Source of the DNA: Streptomyces sp. GESEQ-35
GTDB taxonomy: Bacteria; Actinomycetota; Actinomycetes; Streptomycetales; Streptomycetaceae
Direction: 5' to 3'
NCBI RefSeq assembly: GCF_017948485.1
Contig: NZ_JAFFSX010000020.1
Location: 1-64,000, forward strand
DNA length: 64,000 bases
In this document: positions 18,493 to 27,267 of the stretch, in pieces
How the letters are laid out: every line of letters begins with the position of its first letter
Numbering within the stretch: position 1 is the first letter of the stretch
The notes under the pieces: model-generated
What the model saw: only the letters and a program-made list of their open reading frames with translations
Database searches by the model: none
What the model was told of the DNA's origin: nothing
Program-made: the position numbers and the translations under genes

Positions 18493-18826
18493 GCGCGGTC
18501 GGCCACACGTCTCATCAGCGATCTAACCCCGCTGTCTTGGTTGGGGCGATGAGGAGTCGTTGAGGGGGAATCGTTTGTCGGATGGCCGACGCGTTTTTCG
18601 GTGTTCGGGCAGGGCGGAGACCAGCGCGGTGGTCTGGTTCTCCAGGGTCTTTCCGGTCGTAGGCCGTCAGGGTTTGCCGGTCAGCCGGCAGGACGGTGTA
18701 GTGCGGCCATGCGATGGAAGGCCTTGATCGCTGATGGCCAGGCGGTGCGCGGAAGAGGGCGGGTGGGGTGGATGGTGGCCGGTCCATGCTCGGCGCGGTC
18801 CTGGACCCGGTACGCGGCGAGCGGCT
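18493..18826. other. 334-base gap without a supported gene
   Basis: The stretch between the MerR gene and the XRE gene holds only unconvincing frames. The longest, leftward 18515-18787, encodes an Arg/Pro-rich string with no start signal or family resemblance. A short hairpin (TTGCCGG / CCGGCAG near 18674-18691) is the only structure noticed. It may be decayed sequence. Confidence 0.4.
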
Positions 18827-19711
18827 TCAGGGCCGTGGGGCGTCCGGTTGTGCGGCTGGTGCCGGGTGCTGCGCGGACCGGGACCAGCTGGCCAGCAGCT
18901 TCAGGCGTTCCGCGGACGGGGACCCTGGTTCGGCGGTGGAGACGCCCAGGGTCTGCTCGGGGTCGTCGGCGGGGGTGAAGGCCTCGTAGCCCAGGACGAG
19001 GTCGCCGACGACGGGATGGTGGAAGCGCTTGGTGCCGTGGGTGCGTTGGAACACGTCGTGGTCGGCCCACCAGTGGCGAAAGTCCGTGTCCTGGACGGAG
19101 AGTTCGCCGATGAGCTCGGCCAGGGCGGGGTCATGCGGGTGACGTCCTGCGTACAGGCGAAGTGAGGCGACGATGCCGCGGGCGGCGTCTTCCCAATCGG
19201 CGTACAGGGTCCGGAAGTGGTCGTCGAGGAAGACCAGGCGCGCCATGTTGCGGCTGCGGGCGGGCAGGGCCTCGAAGTCCGTGTACAGGGCGCGGGCGAG
19301 GTGGTTGGCGGCCAGGACATCCATGCGGCGGCCGTAGACGAGGGCCGGGACGTCGGTGAGGCTGTCGAGCAGCAGTCGCAGACCGGGGCGGACACGCTGC
19401 GGGGGCAGTGGGCGGGGACGAGTGCGGGCCGGTTTGGCGATCCGGAACAGGTGGGCGCGCTCGAGATCGGTCAGGCGCAGGGCGCGGGCGATCGCGTCCA
19501 GGACGGATGCGGAGACATTGAGGTGGCGTCCGCGCTCCAGGCGGATGTAGTAGTCGACGCTGACGCCGGCGAGCTGGGCGACCTCCTCGCGCCGTAGGCC
19601 CGGAACGCGGCGGGCGCCGGGCTGGGGTGCCAGGCCCGCCTCCTCGGGGGTGTTCTTCGCGCGGCGCGAGCGGAGAAAGTCCCGCAGCTCGCTGTTCGGT
19701 TCCTGGGCCAT
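18827..19711 (-). CDS. XRE-family regulator with MmyB-like sensor domain
   Basis: This 294-aa protein has an N-terminal helix-turn-helix (RREEVAQLAGVSVDYYIRLERG). The C-terminal MmyB-type ligand-binding domain has VYGRRMDVLAANHLARAL and, later, DHDVFQRTHGTKRFHHPVVG. The family is abundant in streptomycetes and normally regulates an adjacent oxidoreductase gene. Here it is divergent from an aldo/keto reductase, 144 bases away. The start is ATG 19711; the frame runs on upstream without family similarity. Confidence 0.9.
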   Translation of the reverse strand: MAQEPNSELRDFLRSRRAKNTPEEAGLAPQPGARRVPGLRREEVAQLAGVSVDYYIRLERGRHLNVSASVLDAIARALRLTDLERAHLFRIAKPARTRPRPLPPQRVRPGLRLLLDSLTDVPALVYGRRMDVLAANHLARALYTDFEALPARSRNMARLVFLDDHFRTLYADWEDAARGIVASLRLYAGRHPHDPALAELIGELSVQDTDFRHWWADHDVFQRTHGTKRFHHPVVGDLVLGYEAFTPADDPEQTLGVSTAEPGSPSAERLKLLASWSRSAQHPAPAAQPDAPRP

Positions 19712-19855
19712 GCCACCACCGTAGACCGGGATGACCTGGGAGTAGCTGCGCCAAAGGGGGTCTGCTGGACCCCCGGTCAGAGCGGGTCTCCCGCCCCGGC
19801 CGCGAGCGTGTTCGTCTGGTGGAAAGCACAGCAAGCACGCACCTGGAGGCCCCTG

Positions 19856-20866
19856 ATGAAGCGCAGGATTCTCGGCGGCACCGGCATGTCGGTGAGCGAA
19901 TACGCACTCGGCACGATGATGTTCGGCGCGATGGGCAACACCGACCACGACGAGTCGGTCCGTATGATCCACACGGCACTGGACGCCGGGATCAACCTCG
20001 TCGACACCGCGGACGTGTACTCCGGCGGCGAGTCGGAGATGATCGTAGGCAAGGCATTGAAGGGCCGCCGCGATGACATCGTCCTGGCCACCAAGTTCGG
20101 GCTGGCGATGGGCGAGGACCCCAACCGGGGCGGCGGCTCGGCCCGCTGGATCCGCCGCGCGCTGGAGGACAGCCTGCGCCGCCTGGACACCGACCACGTC
20201 GACCTGTACCAGATGCACCGCCCGGACCCGCACACCGACATCGACGAGACCCTCGGCGTCCTGTCGGACCTGGTCCGGGCCGGGAAGGTCCGTGCCATCG
20301 GCGGCTCGTTCTTCTCCCCCGAGGAGACCGTGCAGGCCCAGTGGACGGCCGAGCGCCGCGGCCACCACCGTTTCCGCACCGAGCAGTCGCCGTACTCGAT
20401 CCTCACCCGCGGTGTGGAGAGCCGGGTGCTGCCCACCGCCCAGCGCTACGGCATGGGCGTGCTGACCTTCGGCCCGCTCAACTCCGGCTGGCTCTCGGGC
20501 CGCGCAGATCCCACTGCCGGGCACCGCAGCGCCGGCGCGGGGGCGAAGATGTTCGATCTCACGCAGCCGGGCGTAAAGGCCAAGGCCGACGCCGTGGGCG
20601 AACTGACCGCGCTGGCCGCTGAGGCCGGCCTGCCGCTGCCGCACCTGGCCACCGCTTTCGTCCGTGCCCATCCGGCGGTCACCGCGGTACTCATCGGCCC
20701 GCGCCGCCCCGACCAGCTGACTGACCTCCTCGCCGCGAACGCATACACCGGTCCCATGGCGGGAAGTCGGCTGGCATCGCCCGCCACACCGGCAGCAGCG
20801 GCCGGACGGCCACCCACTCCGCGTCCGTCATGTGCGTTGGGTATCCCGCCTGATGTTGCTCGGTGA
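19856..20866 (+). CDS. aldo/keto reductase with unusual C-terminus
   Basis: This NADPH-dependent (alpha/beta)8 reductase is cytoplasmic. Catalytic Asp and Tyr are in NLVDTADVYSGG, Lys in LATKFG, and His in LYQMHRPDP. The NADP-binding C-terminal segment VLIGPRRPDQLTDLLAAN is present. After that, where the family has a final helix, about 40 residues of Ala/Pro-rich sequence follow (SRLASPATPAAAAGRPPT), so the true C-terminus seems to have been lost and replaced. The start at ATG 19856 follows GGAGG at 19845-19849. Confidence 0.85.
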   Translation: MKRRILGGTGMSVSEYALGTMMFGAMGNTDHDESVRMIHTALDAGINLVDTADVYSGGESEMIVGKALKGRRDDIVLATKFGLAMGEDPNRGGGSARWIRRALEDSLRRLDTDHVDLYQMHRPDPHTDIDETLGVLSDLVRAGKVRAIGGSFFSPEETVQAQWTAERRGHHRFRTEQSPYSILTRGVESRVLPTAQRYGMGVLTFGPLNSGWLSGRADPTAGHRSAGAGAKMFDLTQPGVKAKADAVGELTALAAEAGLPLPHLATAFVRAHPAVTAVLIGPRRPDQLTDLLAANAYTGPMAGSRLASPATPAAAAGRPPTPRPSCALGIPPDVAR

Positions 20867-20944
20867 TTCGCTGTCAACGAGCTGTCCAGGAGGCCGCGTA
20901 CGTATGCGCCAAGCACCCCACGACCAGCCAATCGGAACTCCTGT

Positions 20945-20973
20945 TTGACGCGTATGTCACAAGATCGTAAAGA
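20945..20973 (+). promoter_or_regulatory. possible promoter of the PhzF-family gene
   Basis: TTGACG (20945-20950) and TAAAGA (20968-20973) are 17 bases apart, about 50 bases upstream of the start at 21021. The spacing is ideal for a vegetative sigma factor, but the -10 match is only fair. Confidence 0.4.
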
Positions 20974-21020
20974 TAGAAGTTGCCCAGAGACGAGTTACGC
21001 AGAGATGAGGGAGCCGCCCA

Positions 21021-21956
21021 ATGCCGGAACATCGAACCTTGGACGACCACCTGCCGTTCGCCCTGGTCGACGTCTTCGCCGACACGCCACTGACCGGCAA
21101 CCCGTTGGCCGTAGTCGACGTGAGCCACCTCGACAACGACCCGCCCGTAGCGTGGATGCAGAAGGTAGCGCGGGAGTTCAACCAGGCCGAGACGACGTTC
21201 ATCGTGCGTCCGACAGCCACTGCGGGCCGGGATGTCGCGGCCCGACTGCGTTCCTTCACTGCCGGCGGGACCGAGGTCTTCGGGGCCGGCCACAACGCCT
21301 TGGGAGCATGGTGGTGGCTCTTCGAGACCGGCCGTGTGACACGGCCGGACGATGGTGGCCGTGTCTCGCAGCAGATCGGCGACCGGGAATCGGACGTCCT
21401 CGTCCTCAAAGACACGATCGGGATGGTGCAGGAGCCGGCACGCTTCGGCGAGCGGGCGGAGCCGGCGGCCGTAGCCGACGCGCTACGGCTGCACGTTGAA
21501 GATCTCGACCTCTCGCTGACCCCGCAGAGCGTCGACACCGGTGCCAATCACCTCCTCGTCGCGATCACCGACACTGCGGCGCTGGCGCGATGTGCGCCCG
21601 AGAAGGCCGCGTTGGTCCAGGTGACACGCGCGTGCCACGCACAGGGTTTCTACGCGGTGGTCATCGGCGACGAACGCCCCGTGACCGACGTGTCGGCACG
21701 ATTCTTCAATCCCGGCTCCGGACTCGACGAGGACCCAGCCACCGGAAGCGCCGCCGGCCCGCTGTGCGCACGCCTGGACCATGTCGGCCTGCTCGGCGTC
21801 TCCAAGCGGCTGACCATCGCACAGGGCGAGTCCATGGCTCGGCCCAGCGTCATCAACATCCATCTCGACGACCGTTCCCGGCCCGTGGTCACAGGTCGCT
21901 GCGCCATCTCCGTCGAAGGTCGTTTGAGGAGGGGAGAGTTCAATGTGGTGAGGTGA
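21021..21956 (+). CDS. PhzF-family isomerase
   Basis: This 311-aa protein has the two-domain PhzF/DapF-like fold. Family segments are the N-terminal VDVFADTPLTGNPLAVV, the catalytic-Glu region FNQAETTFIV, the central GTEVFGAGHNALGAW and the C-terminal DEDPATGSAAGPL. PhzF members isomerise or close rings of small acids; outside phenazine clusters the substrate is unknown. No phenazine genes are nearby. It converges with the NTPase-repeat gene, with 52 bases between. Confidence 0.9.
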   Translation: MPEHRTLDDHLPFALVDVFADTPLTGNPLAVVDVSHLDNDPPVAWMQKVAREFNQAETTFIVRPTATAGRDVAARLRSFTAGGTEVFGAGHNALGAWWWLFETGRVTRPDDGGRVSQQIGDRESDVLVLKDTIGMVQEPARFGERAEPAAVADALRLHVEDLDLSLTPQSVDTGANHLLVAITDTAALARCAPEKAALVQVTRACHAQGFYAVVIGDERPVTDVSARFFNPGSGLDEDPATGSAAGPLCARLDHVGLLGVSKRLTIAQGESMARPSVINIHLDDRSRPVVTGRCAISVEGRLRRGEFNVVR

Positions 21957-22008
21957 TCTGCCTCCCCACAACAGCTGCCAGGACGGCGGAAGAAGGACGA
22001 AGGGCTGA

Positions 22009-24798
22009 TCAGGCACCCGCCCAGTCTCTCAGCTCAGCCAGGCGAGCGAGGGCGCTGGGATTGCCGGCGTCAGCAGCGATCCGGGCGAGTTGATCGGCTT
22101 GGCGTCTGTCTCCTGCCATTTCGCGCATAATCGCGACCCGTGCCATGGCATGTGTGTCTCCCGCATCAGCCGCAAGCCGGGCCAGTTCCTCGGCCCCTTC
22201 CTGGTCCCCCGCGGCTTCCCGCATGTCAGCCAGTCGCACCAGGGCAGTCGTGCTTCCTCTTTGAGCAGCCTGCTGGGCAAGACGGGCTGCGCCTTCCCGA
22301 TGCCCGGTGAGTTCACGCATCTCGGCAAGTCGGCCGAGGGCGCTGGTGTCGCCGGCGTCAGCCGACAGCCGCGCCAGTTTCTCAGCTCCCTCTCGGTCTC
22401 CTGATGCTTCCCTCAGGTCGGCCAAGCGGGCCGCGGCGCTGGGGTTTCCAGTCGCAGCGGCCTCCCGGGCGAGGTGTTCTGCTCCCTCTGGGTCTCCGGC
22501 GGCCACTTTCATCTCGACGAGTCGGGCTACCGCGGTGGGATTGCCCGCCTCTGCGGCCTGCTGGAAGAGCCGCTCAGCTCCTTGCAGGTCCCCGGCCGCC
22601 TCGCGGATGGCAGCGATACGGATCAAGGCGAAGCGATGACCGGCCTCGATGGCCTGTTGTGCCAGCGTCTCAGCCTCTTTGTATGCACCTGCTGCCTCAC
22701 GCATCTCGGCGAGCCGGACCAGGGCGAAGGACTGGCCGGCGCGTGCGGCTCGCCGGGCCAGTTGCTCGGCTTCTTCTCGGCGGCCGGCTGTCTCCCGCTC
22801 GGCGGCGAGCCGTGCGAGCGCGCTCGCGTTTCCTACCCGGCCAGCGCGTTGGTAGAGACGCTGGGCTTCGCTGCGGGCTGTCGGCCCGCCAGTCTCTCGG
22901 ATCGCGGCAAGCCGGACGAGTGCCGTGGTGTCGCCGGCCTTGGCGGCCAACTGTCCCAGCCGTTCAGCCCCCTGAGTGGCTCCTGCCAGCTCTCTGATCT
23001 CCGCCAGACGGACGAGCGGGCCGGTGTCGCCTGCTGCGGCAGCCCGCATGGCGAGTTCTTCGGCCTGTTTGCGGTTCCCGTCGGCTTCATGAATCTCTGC
23101 GAGCCGGCCCAGTCCCCTGGTGTCGCCCGCGTCGGCGGCCCGCTGCGCGAGGGCCTCGGCCTCCTCACTGTGCCCGGCCCTGTGACGTATGACGGCCAGC
23201 CGGACGAGGGCAGCGGTACTCCCTGCGTCGGCGGCTTTACGAAGGAGCTGGTCCGCTTCTCCGCCGGCGCCATTTACCCGTCGGATCTCGGCAAGCCGTG
23301 CGAGGGCGTCCGTGTTACCCGAGTCGGCAGCCCGTTGGGCGAGTTGCTCGGCCCAATGGAATCGGTGGCGCATCCGGGCAGCGTCAGCGAGATTGATGAG
23401 GCTTTCGGGGGTGAGATGGTCGTGTGCTGCCTGCCAGAACGACTCCGGAGGGCACAGGCGTGCGCGGCTGCGTCGTCCGTGTTGTTCCAAGTAGTCGGCG
23501 AGCCGATAGGAATGCGACGGTGCAGGCTCCGCCAGGGAGGGTCTTCGGGCGGGACGGGGCCTGATGCGCCGTAGGAGAGCAAGGCGTCCGAGGACAGGTG
23601 AGGTCACGTCGCCGAACGCCTGATCAAGCCAGTTGACTGCGAGATCGTCGTAGTCATCGTCGCTGAGGTAGTCGTCAACGGCCTGTTCGAGAAAGCCGAC
23701 CGGCAGGTGCAGTCCCGCTCCGAGGCGTCGTGCGTCCATGGCGACTTCAAGCAGAGCGCGAACGGGCGGGTCGGCTGTCTCGTAGCGGCGCAAGAGCTCC
23801 GGCGCTCCCGCGAGGAACTGGGTCAGCCGGCCGCTGTCGGTGTGTTGCAGCGCATGGGCGAGTTGGCGGTCGCCGGCGGCGGCAAGGGCCCTGGCCTTGT
23901 TGATGGCAATGTGATCGAAGCGGTCCGGCAGGGTGATGAGGCGTCCGGCCAGTAACGCGCGAGCCTGCGGGTGCGGGTCTGGACCCCCAGGGCGTGGCAG
24001 GGCCATGTAGTCGTTCTGGTACTCGGGCCACAAGGTTCCCAGGACCAGCACCGGGCTGAGCGATACCTCGGTGAGCAGCCGGTGGACGGCGGCAGCAATC
24101 CGTTCACCGCTCTCGTCACCGAGGTACTGCTGGGCATCGTTCAGCCAGACGACGGTCCGCGGCTCGACCCGGTGCAGATCGGCAAGTGCGGCTTCGGCCC
24201 GTGTGGGATCGAAGGGATGCCACAGCCGCCATCCGAGAGCAGCCAGCGGCTGTACGGCCTCCCAGCAGGCGCGTGTCTTGCCGGTTGACGACGACCCCAC
24301 CAGGACAGCCATACCGCTGTGCCCTTCGTCGGCCGCCTCGACGACGGTTGCGAGATGCTCGTCGTGCGGGCGACGTACGTAGGCGGGCAGCGTCCCGGTT
24401 CTGCCCGGCCCGTTTCGGTCTCTTGGACCGCTGGGGCCGTAGCCTGGAGCCGGTGCCTCGACGGCAAAATGGACTTCCAGATCATAGGGGTCCCACAGGC
24501 GGATCGGCCGGCCCAACGCTCCGGTGTCGGCGCTGGCGGCGGGGCCGCGCCCGTATACGGTCTCAAGGAGGCCCAGCAGCACGTTCACGTCCAGGCGCAG
24601 AGCTCGTCCCAGCGCTCCGACCGTGTCCGCGGATGGCCCCGGCGCTCCGGGGCTCAGTGCCCGACTGACCGTTGTGCGCCCCAGCCCAGCCGCACGCGCG
24701 AGTTGAGTCTGATTGATCCCCCGAGCTATCCGCCCCGTTTCAAGGCGAGACCGTAACTCCGCCAAAGCCGCTGCATCGCGCACATCTTCTGTCCCCAC
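22009..24798 (-). CDS. XRE-HTH / P-loop NTPase / 32-residue-repeat protein (STAND-like)
   Basis: This 929-aa protein has three parts. Residues ~10-75 form an XRE helix-turn-helix (NQTQLARAAGLGRTTVSRAL). Residues ~120-400 form a P-loop NTPase with Walker A GSSSTGKT near 167-174 and Walker B RTVVWLNDAQQ near 213-225. From about residue 494 to the end come 13 full and one partial 32-residue helical repeats with consensus AGDTxALxRLAEMREAAGDx. This HTH-NTPase-superstructure layout is that of STAND signalling ATPases, many of which act in conflict or antiphage systems of multicellular bacteria. No effector domain (nuclease, TIR, protease) is visible; the HTH could be the output. The start is GTG 24798 with GGGGGA six bases upstream. 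Confidence 0.85.
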   Translation of the reverse strand: MGTEDVRDAAALAELRSRLETGRIARGINQTQLARAAGLGRTTVSRALSPGAPGPSADTVGALGRALRLDVNVLLGLLETVYGRGPAASADTGALGRPIRLWDPYDLEVHFAVEAPAPGYGPSGPRDRNGPGRTGTLPAYVRRPHDEHLATVVEAADEGHSGMAVLVGSSSTGKTRACWEAVQPLAALGWRLWHPFDPTRAEAALADLHRVEPRTVVWLNDAQQYLGDESGERIAAAVHRLLTEVSLSPVLVLGTLWPEYQNDYMALPRPGGPDPHPQARALLAGRLITLPDRFDHIAINKARALAAAGDRQLAHALQHTDSGRLTQFLAGAPELLRRYETADPPVRALLEVAMDARRLGAGLHLPVGFLEQAVDDYLSDDDYDDLAVNWLDQAFGDVTSPVLGRLALLRRIRPRPARRPSLAEPAPSHSYRLADYLEQHGRRSRARLCPPESFWQAAHDHLTPESLINLADAARMRHRFHWAEQLAQRAADSGNTDALARLAEIRRVNGAGGEADQLLRKAADAGSTAALVRLAVIRHRAGHSEEAEALAQRAADAGDTRGLGRLAEIHEADGNRKQAEELAMRAAAAGDTGPLVRLAEIRELAGATQGAERLGQLAAKAGDTTALVRLAAIRETGGPTARSEAQRLYQRAGRVGNASALARLAAERETAGRREEAEQLARRAARAGQSFALVRLAEMREAAGAYKEAETLAQQAIEAGHRFALIRIAAIREAAGDLQGAERLFQQAAEAGNPTAVARLVEMKVAAGDPEGAEHLAREAAATGNPSAAARLADLREASGDREGAEKLARLSADAGDTSALGRLAEMRELTGHREGAARLAQQAAQRGSTTALVRLADMREAAGDQEGAEELARLAADAGDTHAMARVAIMREMAGDRRQADQLARIAADAGNPSALARLAELRDWAGA
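22012..23320. repeat. 96-base coding tandem repeats
   Basis: About 13.6 copies of a 96-base unit encode the 32-residue helical repeats of the NTPase protein. One copy (the fifth from the N-terminal end) is two residues longer. Most variation is at the few positions between RLAEMRE and the next AGDT. Such arrays are prone to copy-number change by recombination. Confidence 0.85.
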
Positions 24799-24934
24799 GC
24801 GGAGTCCCCCACCCCTGGCCGTGCTCAGCTTGTTCGCCCATGTTCATCTTCGACCAGCGAACCATGATGAACGCTGCATCTCCGAAAGTCGGTGACTCGA
24901 CAGCACGTATGCCGACCTGTAGGGATGTTCAGCC

Positions 24935-25141
24935 ATGTCCGACCACTGCGCCGTGGTTTTCCTCGCATGTGCCCTGGTGACCCTGACCGGGGTCCTCATC
25001 GCAGTCGCAGCCGGCTACCTTGCCCGCCGCGATCACGCCTCATATCCAACGGCAGTGACCCGGGCGGCTGTTGCCTTCACCGCCACCCTCATGCTGGCCA
25101 CCTCTCTGGTAACGGCTCTCGCCGACGTGGCACGAAGGTGA
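24935..25141 (+). CDS. small two-helix membrane protein
   Basis: This 68-aa protein has two hydrophobic segments (VVFLACALVTLTGVLIAVAA and AFTATLMLATSLVTALAD) joined by a basic loop GYLARRDHASYP. AGGGA lies about ten bases upstream of ATG 24935. Small proteins of this layout are common in streptomycetes but have no known function. It is divergent from the NTPase-repeat gene, 136 bases away. Confidence 0.6.
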   Translation: MSDHCAVVFLACALVTLTGVLIAVAAGYLARRDHASYPTAVTRAAVAFTATLMLATSLVTALADVARR

Positions 25142-25349
25142 CGGGCCATCCCCATCCTGTGCTCTGCCTCCACCAGCGGGACAACATCGCCGAGGGCCTG
25201 CGCCATCACGGGCGTAAACCACAGCACCCGTGCGGAACAAGCCGCGCGAACGCGGCATCCTCACCCGAGATACCCACTGCCCAGGGGTGCACCCAACGCG
25301 GCAGATGTGTCGCAGGCGTGGGGCCCACTTGGATGTACCGAGGTAGCGA

Positions 25350-25925
25350 TCACTCTGCTGATCTGGGGTTTTTGCGCTGGTTGGCAGTGAAGCGCGCTTT
25401 CTTCTGACGATTCCCGCACGTGTTCATGTCACACCATTTGCGGGTGCGGCTTTGGCTGGTGTCGAAGAAGGCGGCTTGGCAGGTTGGTGATGCGCACAAG
25501 GCCAACCTTCCGTCTCGTTCGCCTGCGATGATGCTGATCGCGTCGGCGGCGATCACGCCGAGGGCATCTTCCACGCAGGAAGCCGAGCTGAGATGCCATC
25601 GCCGCTTACCCTCGGGCGTCAGGACAGCCGCGGCCCGACCCTGAGCGCTGAAGTCATTGATGACTTGGACAGCAGACGCAGGGAGAGCGTCCTGGAGCGC
25701 GGTCGCTGTCGCGGCGGCGTGAATCGACTCCCTCAGTTCCCGGGCGAGGTCGAGCTGGGCGGTGGTGCAGGAGTCCACGGCGAGGCCGTTCACTGCCAGC
25801 CAGTCGACGAGTCGGTGCGGCGCGGGAATGCGCTCCACAGCATCGCCGTGACGCTCCGACAGAGTCCCCGTGAAGCTGGTCGCCAGCACGTTGCCGAGGC
25901 GGAAGTCAGGGAACCCAGTACGCAT
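25350..25925 (-). CDS. CGNR zinc-finger protein (ABATE + zf-CGNR)
   Basis: This 191-aa protein has an N-terminal ABATE-type helical domain and a C-terminal zinc finger. The finger is recognised by LCASPTCQAAFFDTSQ with two Cys and KWCDMNTCGNRQKKARF with the CGNR signature. Members are predicted stress-linked DNA-binding regulators. The ATG start at 25925 lies directly beside operator-like repeats shared with the divergent epoxide hydrolase, so autoregulation and control of that gene are likely. Confidence 0.9.
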   Translation of the reverse strand: MRTGFPDFRLGNVLATSFTGTLSERHGDAVERIPAPHRLVDWLAVNGLAVDSCTTAQLDLARELRESIHAAATATALQDALPASAVQVINDFSAQGRAAAVLTPEGKRRWHLSSASCVEDALGVIAADAISIIAGERDGRLALCASPTCQAAFFDTSQSRTRKWCDMNTCGNRQKKARFTANQRKNPRSAE

Positions 25926-25926
25926 G

Positions 25927-26009
25927 GAACCACCTTAGCTGGTTGCGCGTCGGCAAGGAGGCTTGGTAGAACCGTCTTAGCCGGTTCTCGATAGGTCGTA
26001 GCCGGTTCC
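25927..26009. promoter_or_regulatory. three phased operator repeats between CGNR and epoxide hydrolase genes
   Basis: The gap holds three related sites: 25927-25945 (GAACCACCTTAGCTGGTTG), 25969-25987 (GAACCGTCTTAGCCGGTTC, an inverted repeat) and 25991-26009 (TAGGTCGTAGCCGGTTCC, left arm degenerate). The GGTT half-sites start at 25941, 25983 and 26004, spaced 42 and 21 bases, that is about four and two helical turns. That puts them on one face of the DNA. The CGNR protein is the obvious candidate binder. Confidence 0.65.
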
Positions 26010-26029
26010 GCGACGGTCAGGAGGTCCTC

Positions 26030-27202
26030 ATGCCCCGCCCATCCAGCGACGTGCAGGCATTCGAAGCCCACGCAACCGACGCTGACCTCGACGATCTGCG
26101 CGCGCGACTGGCCGCGGCGCGACTACCGGAGGCCGAGACGGTGTATCGCGCCGCGCCCGACCCTCGCCGATGGGAACAGGGCGTTCCTCTCGCCGACCTC
26201 GTCGATGTCGTGAACTACTGGCGCACCGGGTACAACTGGCGGTCGTTCGAAGAGCGCCTTAACCGCATCGGCCAGTTCCGCACGACCATTGATGATCTGG
26301 GAATCCACTTCCTGCACCGCCGATCCGCGCGCGCAGACGCCACTCCTCTGATCTTGACGCACGGCTGGCCGGACAGCATTGCTCGGTTCATCGATGTAGT
26401 GGACGAGCTGGCAGATCCGAAGGATGCGGACGCACCGGCGTTCCACGTCGTGGTCCCGTCGCTACCAGGCTTTGGTTACAGCGACAGGCCGGCCACCACC
26501 GGGTGGGGAACCGAAAAGATCGCGGCCTCATGGGTGGAACTGATGGGAAGGCTCGGCTACAGCAAGTTCGCAGCCCACGGCGGCGACTGGGGAGGCAATA
26601 TCACCACGGTCCTCGGCGGCAGGTTCCCGGCGCACGTTCTCGGCATCCACACAACGTTCGCGGAGGGACCGCCCGGGTTGACAACGGACGGGCTGACGGC
26701 GGTCGAGCGCAAGTGGGCCGAGGAAACCCGCGATTTCTGGCGCCACCGCGCGGCGTACGCGAAGCAGCAGGCGACCCGACCGCAGACCATCGGCTACTCG
26801 CTCGTCGACTCACCGGTCGGGCTACTTGCCTGGATCCTTGACAAGTTCGCCGAGTGGTCAGACACCGAAGACAGCCCGTTCGAGAGGATTTCCAGAGACC
26901 GCGTTCTCGACGATGTCACCCTGTATTGGCTGACGCGGACCGGCGCATCGGCGGCCCGCATTTACTACGAAAGCCACAACTCGCTGGACCCCGAACTTCG
27001 AGTCGACGTCCCGTCAGCAATCACTGCGTATCCCCGTGACGTCGAGAAGTGTCCGCGCCCCTGGGCACAGGAGCGGTACCGACAGATCGTCCGATGGGCG
27101 ACACCCGAAATCGGGGGACATTTCCCGTCGCTGGAGGTTCCCGAGCACTTCGTCAAAGATCTGCAAGAGGGCCTCGCGGCAGTGCTGGCCGCTAATCGGT
27201 GA
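26030..27202 (+). CDS. epoxide hydrolase (EHN type)
   Basis: This 390-aa alpha/beta hydrolase has the N-terminal EHN extension of microsomal-type epoxide hydrolases (DLDDLRARLAAARLP; GYNWRSFEERLN). Catalytic features are the oxyanion loop THGWPDS, the Asp nucleophile in AAHGGDWGGNITT, a lid Tyr in IYYESHNS and a C-terminal His in GGHFPSLEVPEHF. It adds water to an epoxide via an alkyl-enzyme ester. It is probably induced through the CGNR regulator next door. Confidence 0.92.
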   Translation: MPRPSSDVQAFEAHATDADLDDLRARLAAARLPEAETVYRAAPDPRRWEQGVPLADLVDVVNYWRTGYNWRSFEERLNRIGQFRTTIDDLGIHFLHRRSARADATPLILTHGWPDSIARFIDVVDELADPKDADAPAFHVVVPSLPGFGYSDRPATTGWGTEKIAASWVELMGRLGYSKFAAHGGDWGGNITTVLGGRFPAHVLGIHTTFAEGPPGLTTDGLTAVERKWAEETRDFWRHRAAYAKQQATRPQTIGYSLVDSPVGLLAWILDKFAEWSDTEDSPFERISRDRVLDDVTLYWLTRTGASAARIYYESHNSLDPELRVDVPSAITAYPRDVEKCPRPWAQERYRQIVRWATPEIGGHFPSLEVPEHFVKDLQEGLAAVLAANR

Positions 27203-27267
27203 ACGCGGGGGCACCGCTGGGGGCGGCGCCGTGTGCCGCCCCCAGCGTCCGACGGAGGAGGCGAGAG

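Noticed and set aside
18515..18787. Leftward 90-codon gene
   Set aside because: Arg/Pro-rich composition, no ribosome-binding site, no family resemblance; looks like a chance frame in high-GC DNA.
22012..23320. CRISPR-like or direct-repeat array
   Set aside because: The 96-base periodicity is fully explained by 32-residue coding repeats in an intact leftward gene; there are no short repeats with unique spacers.
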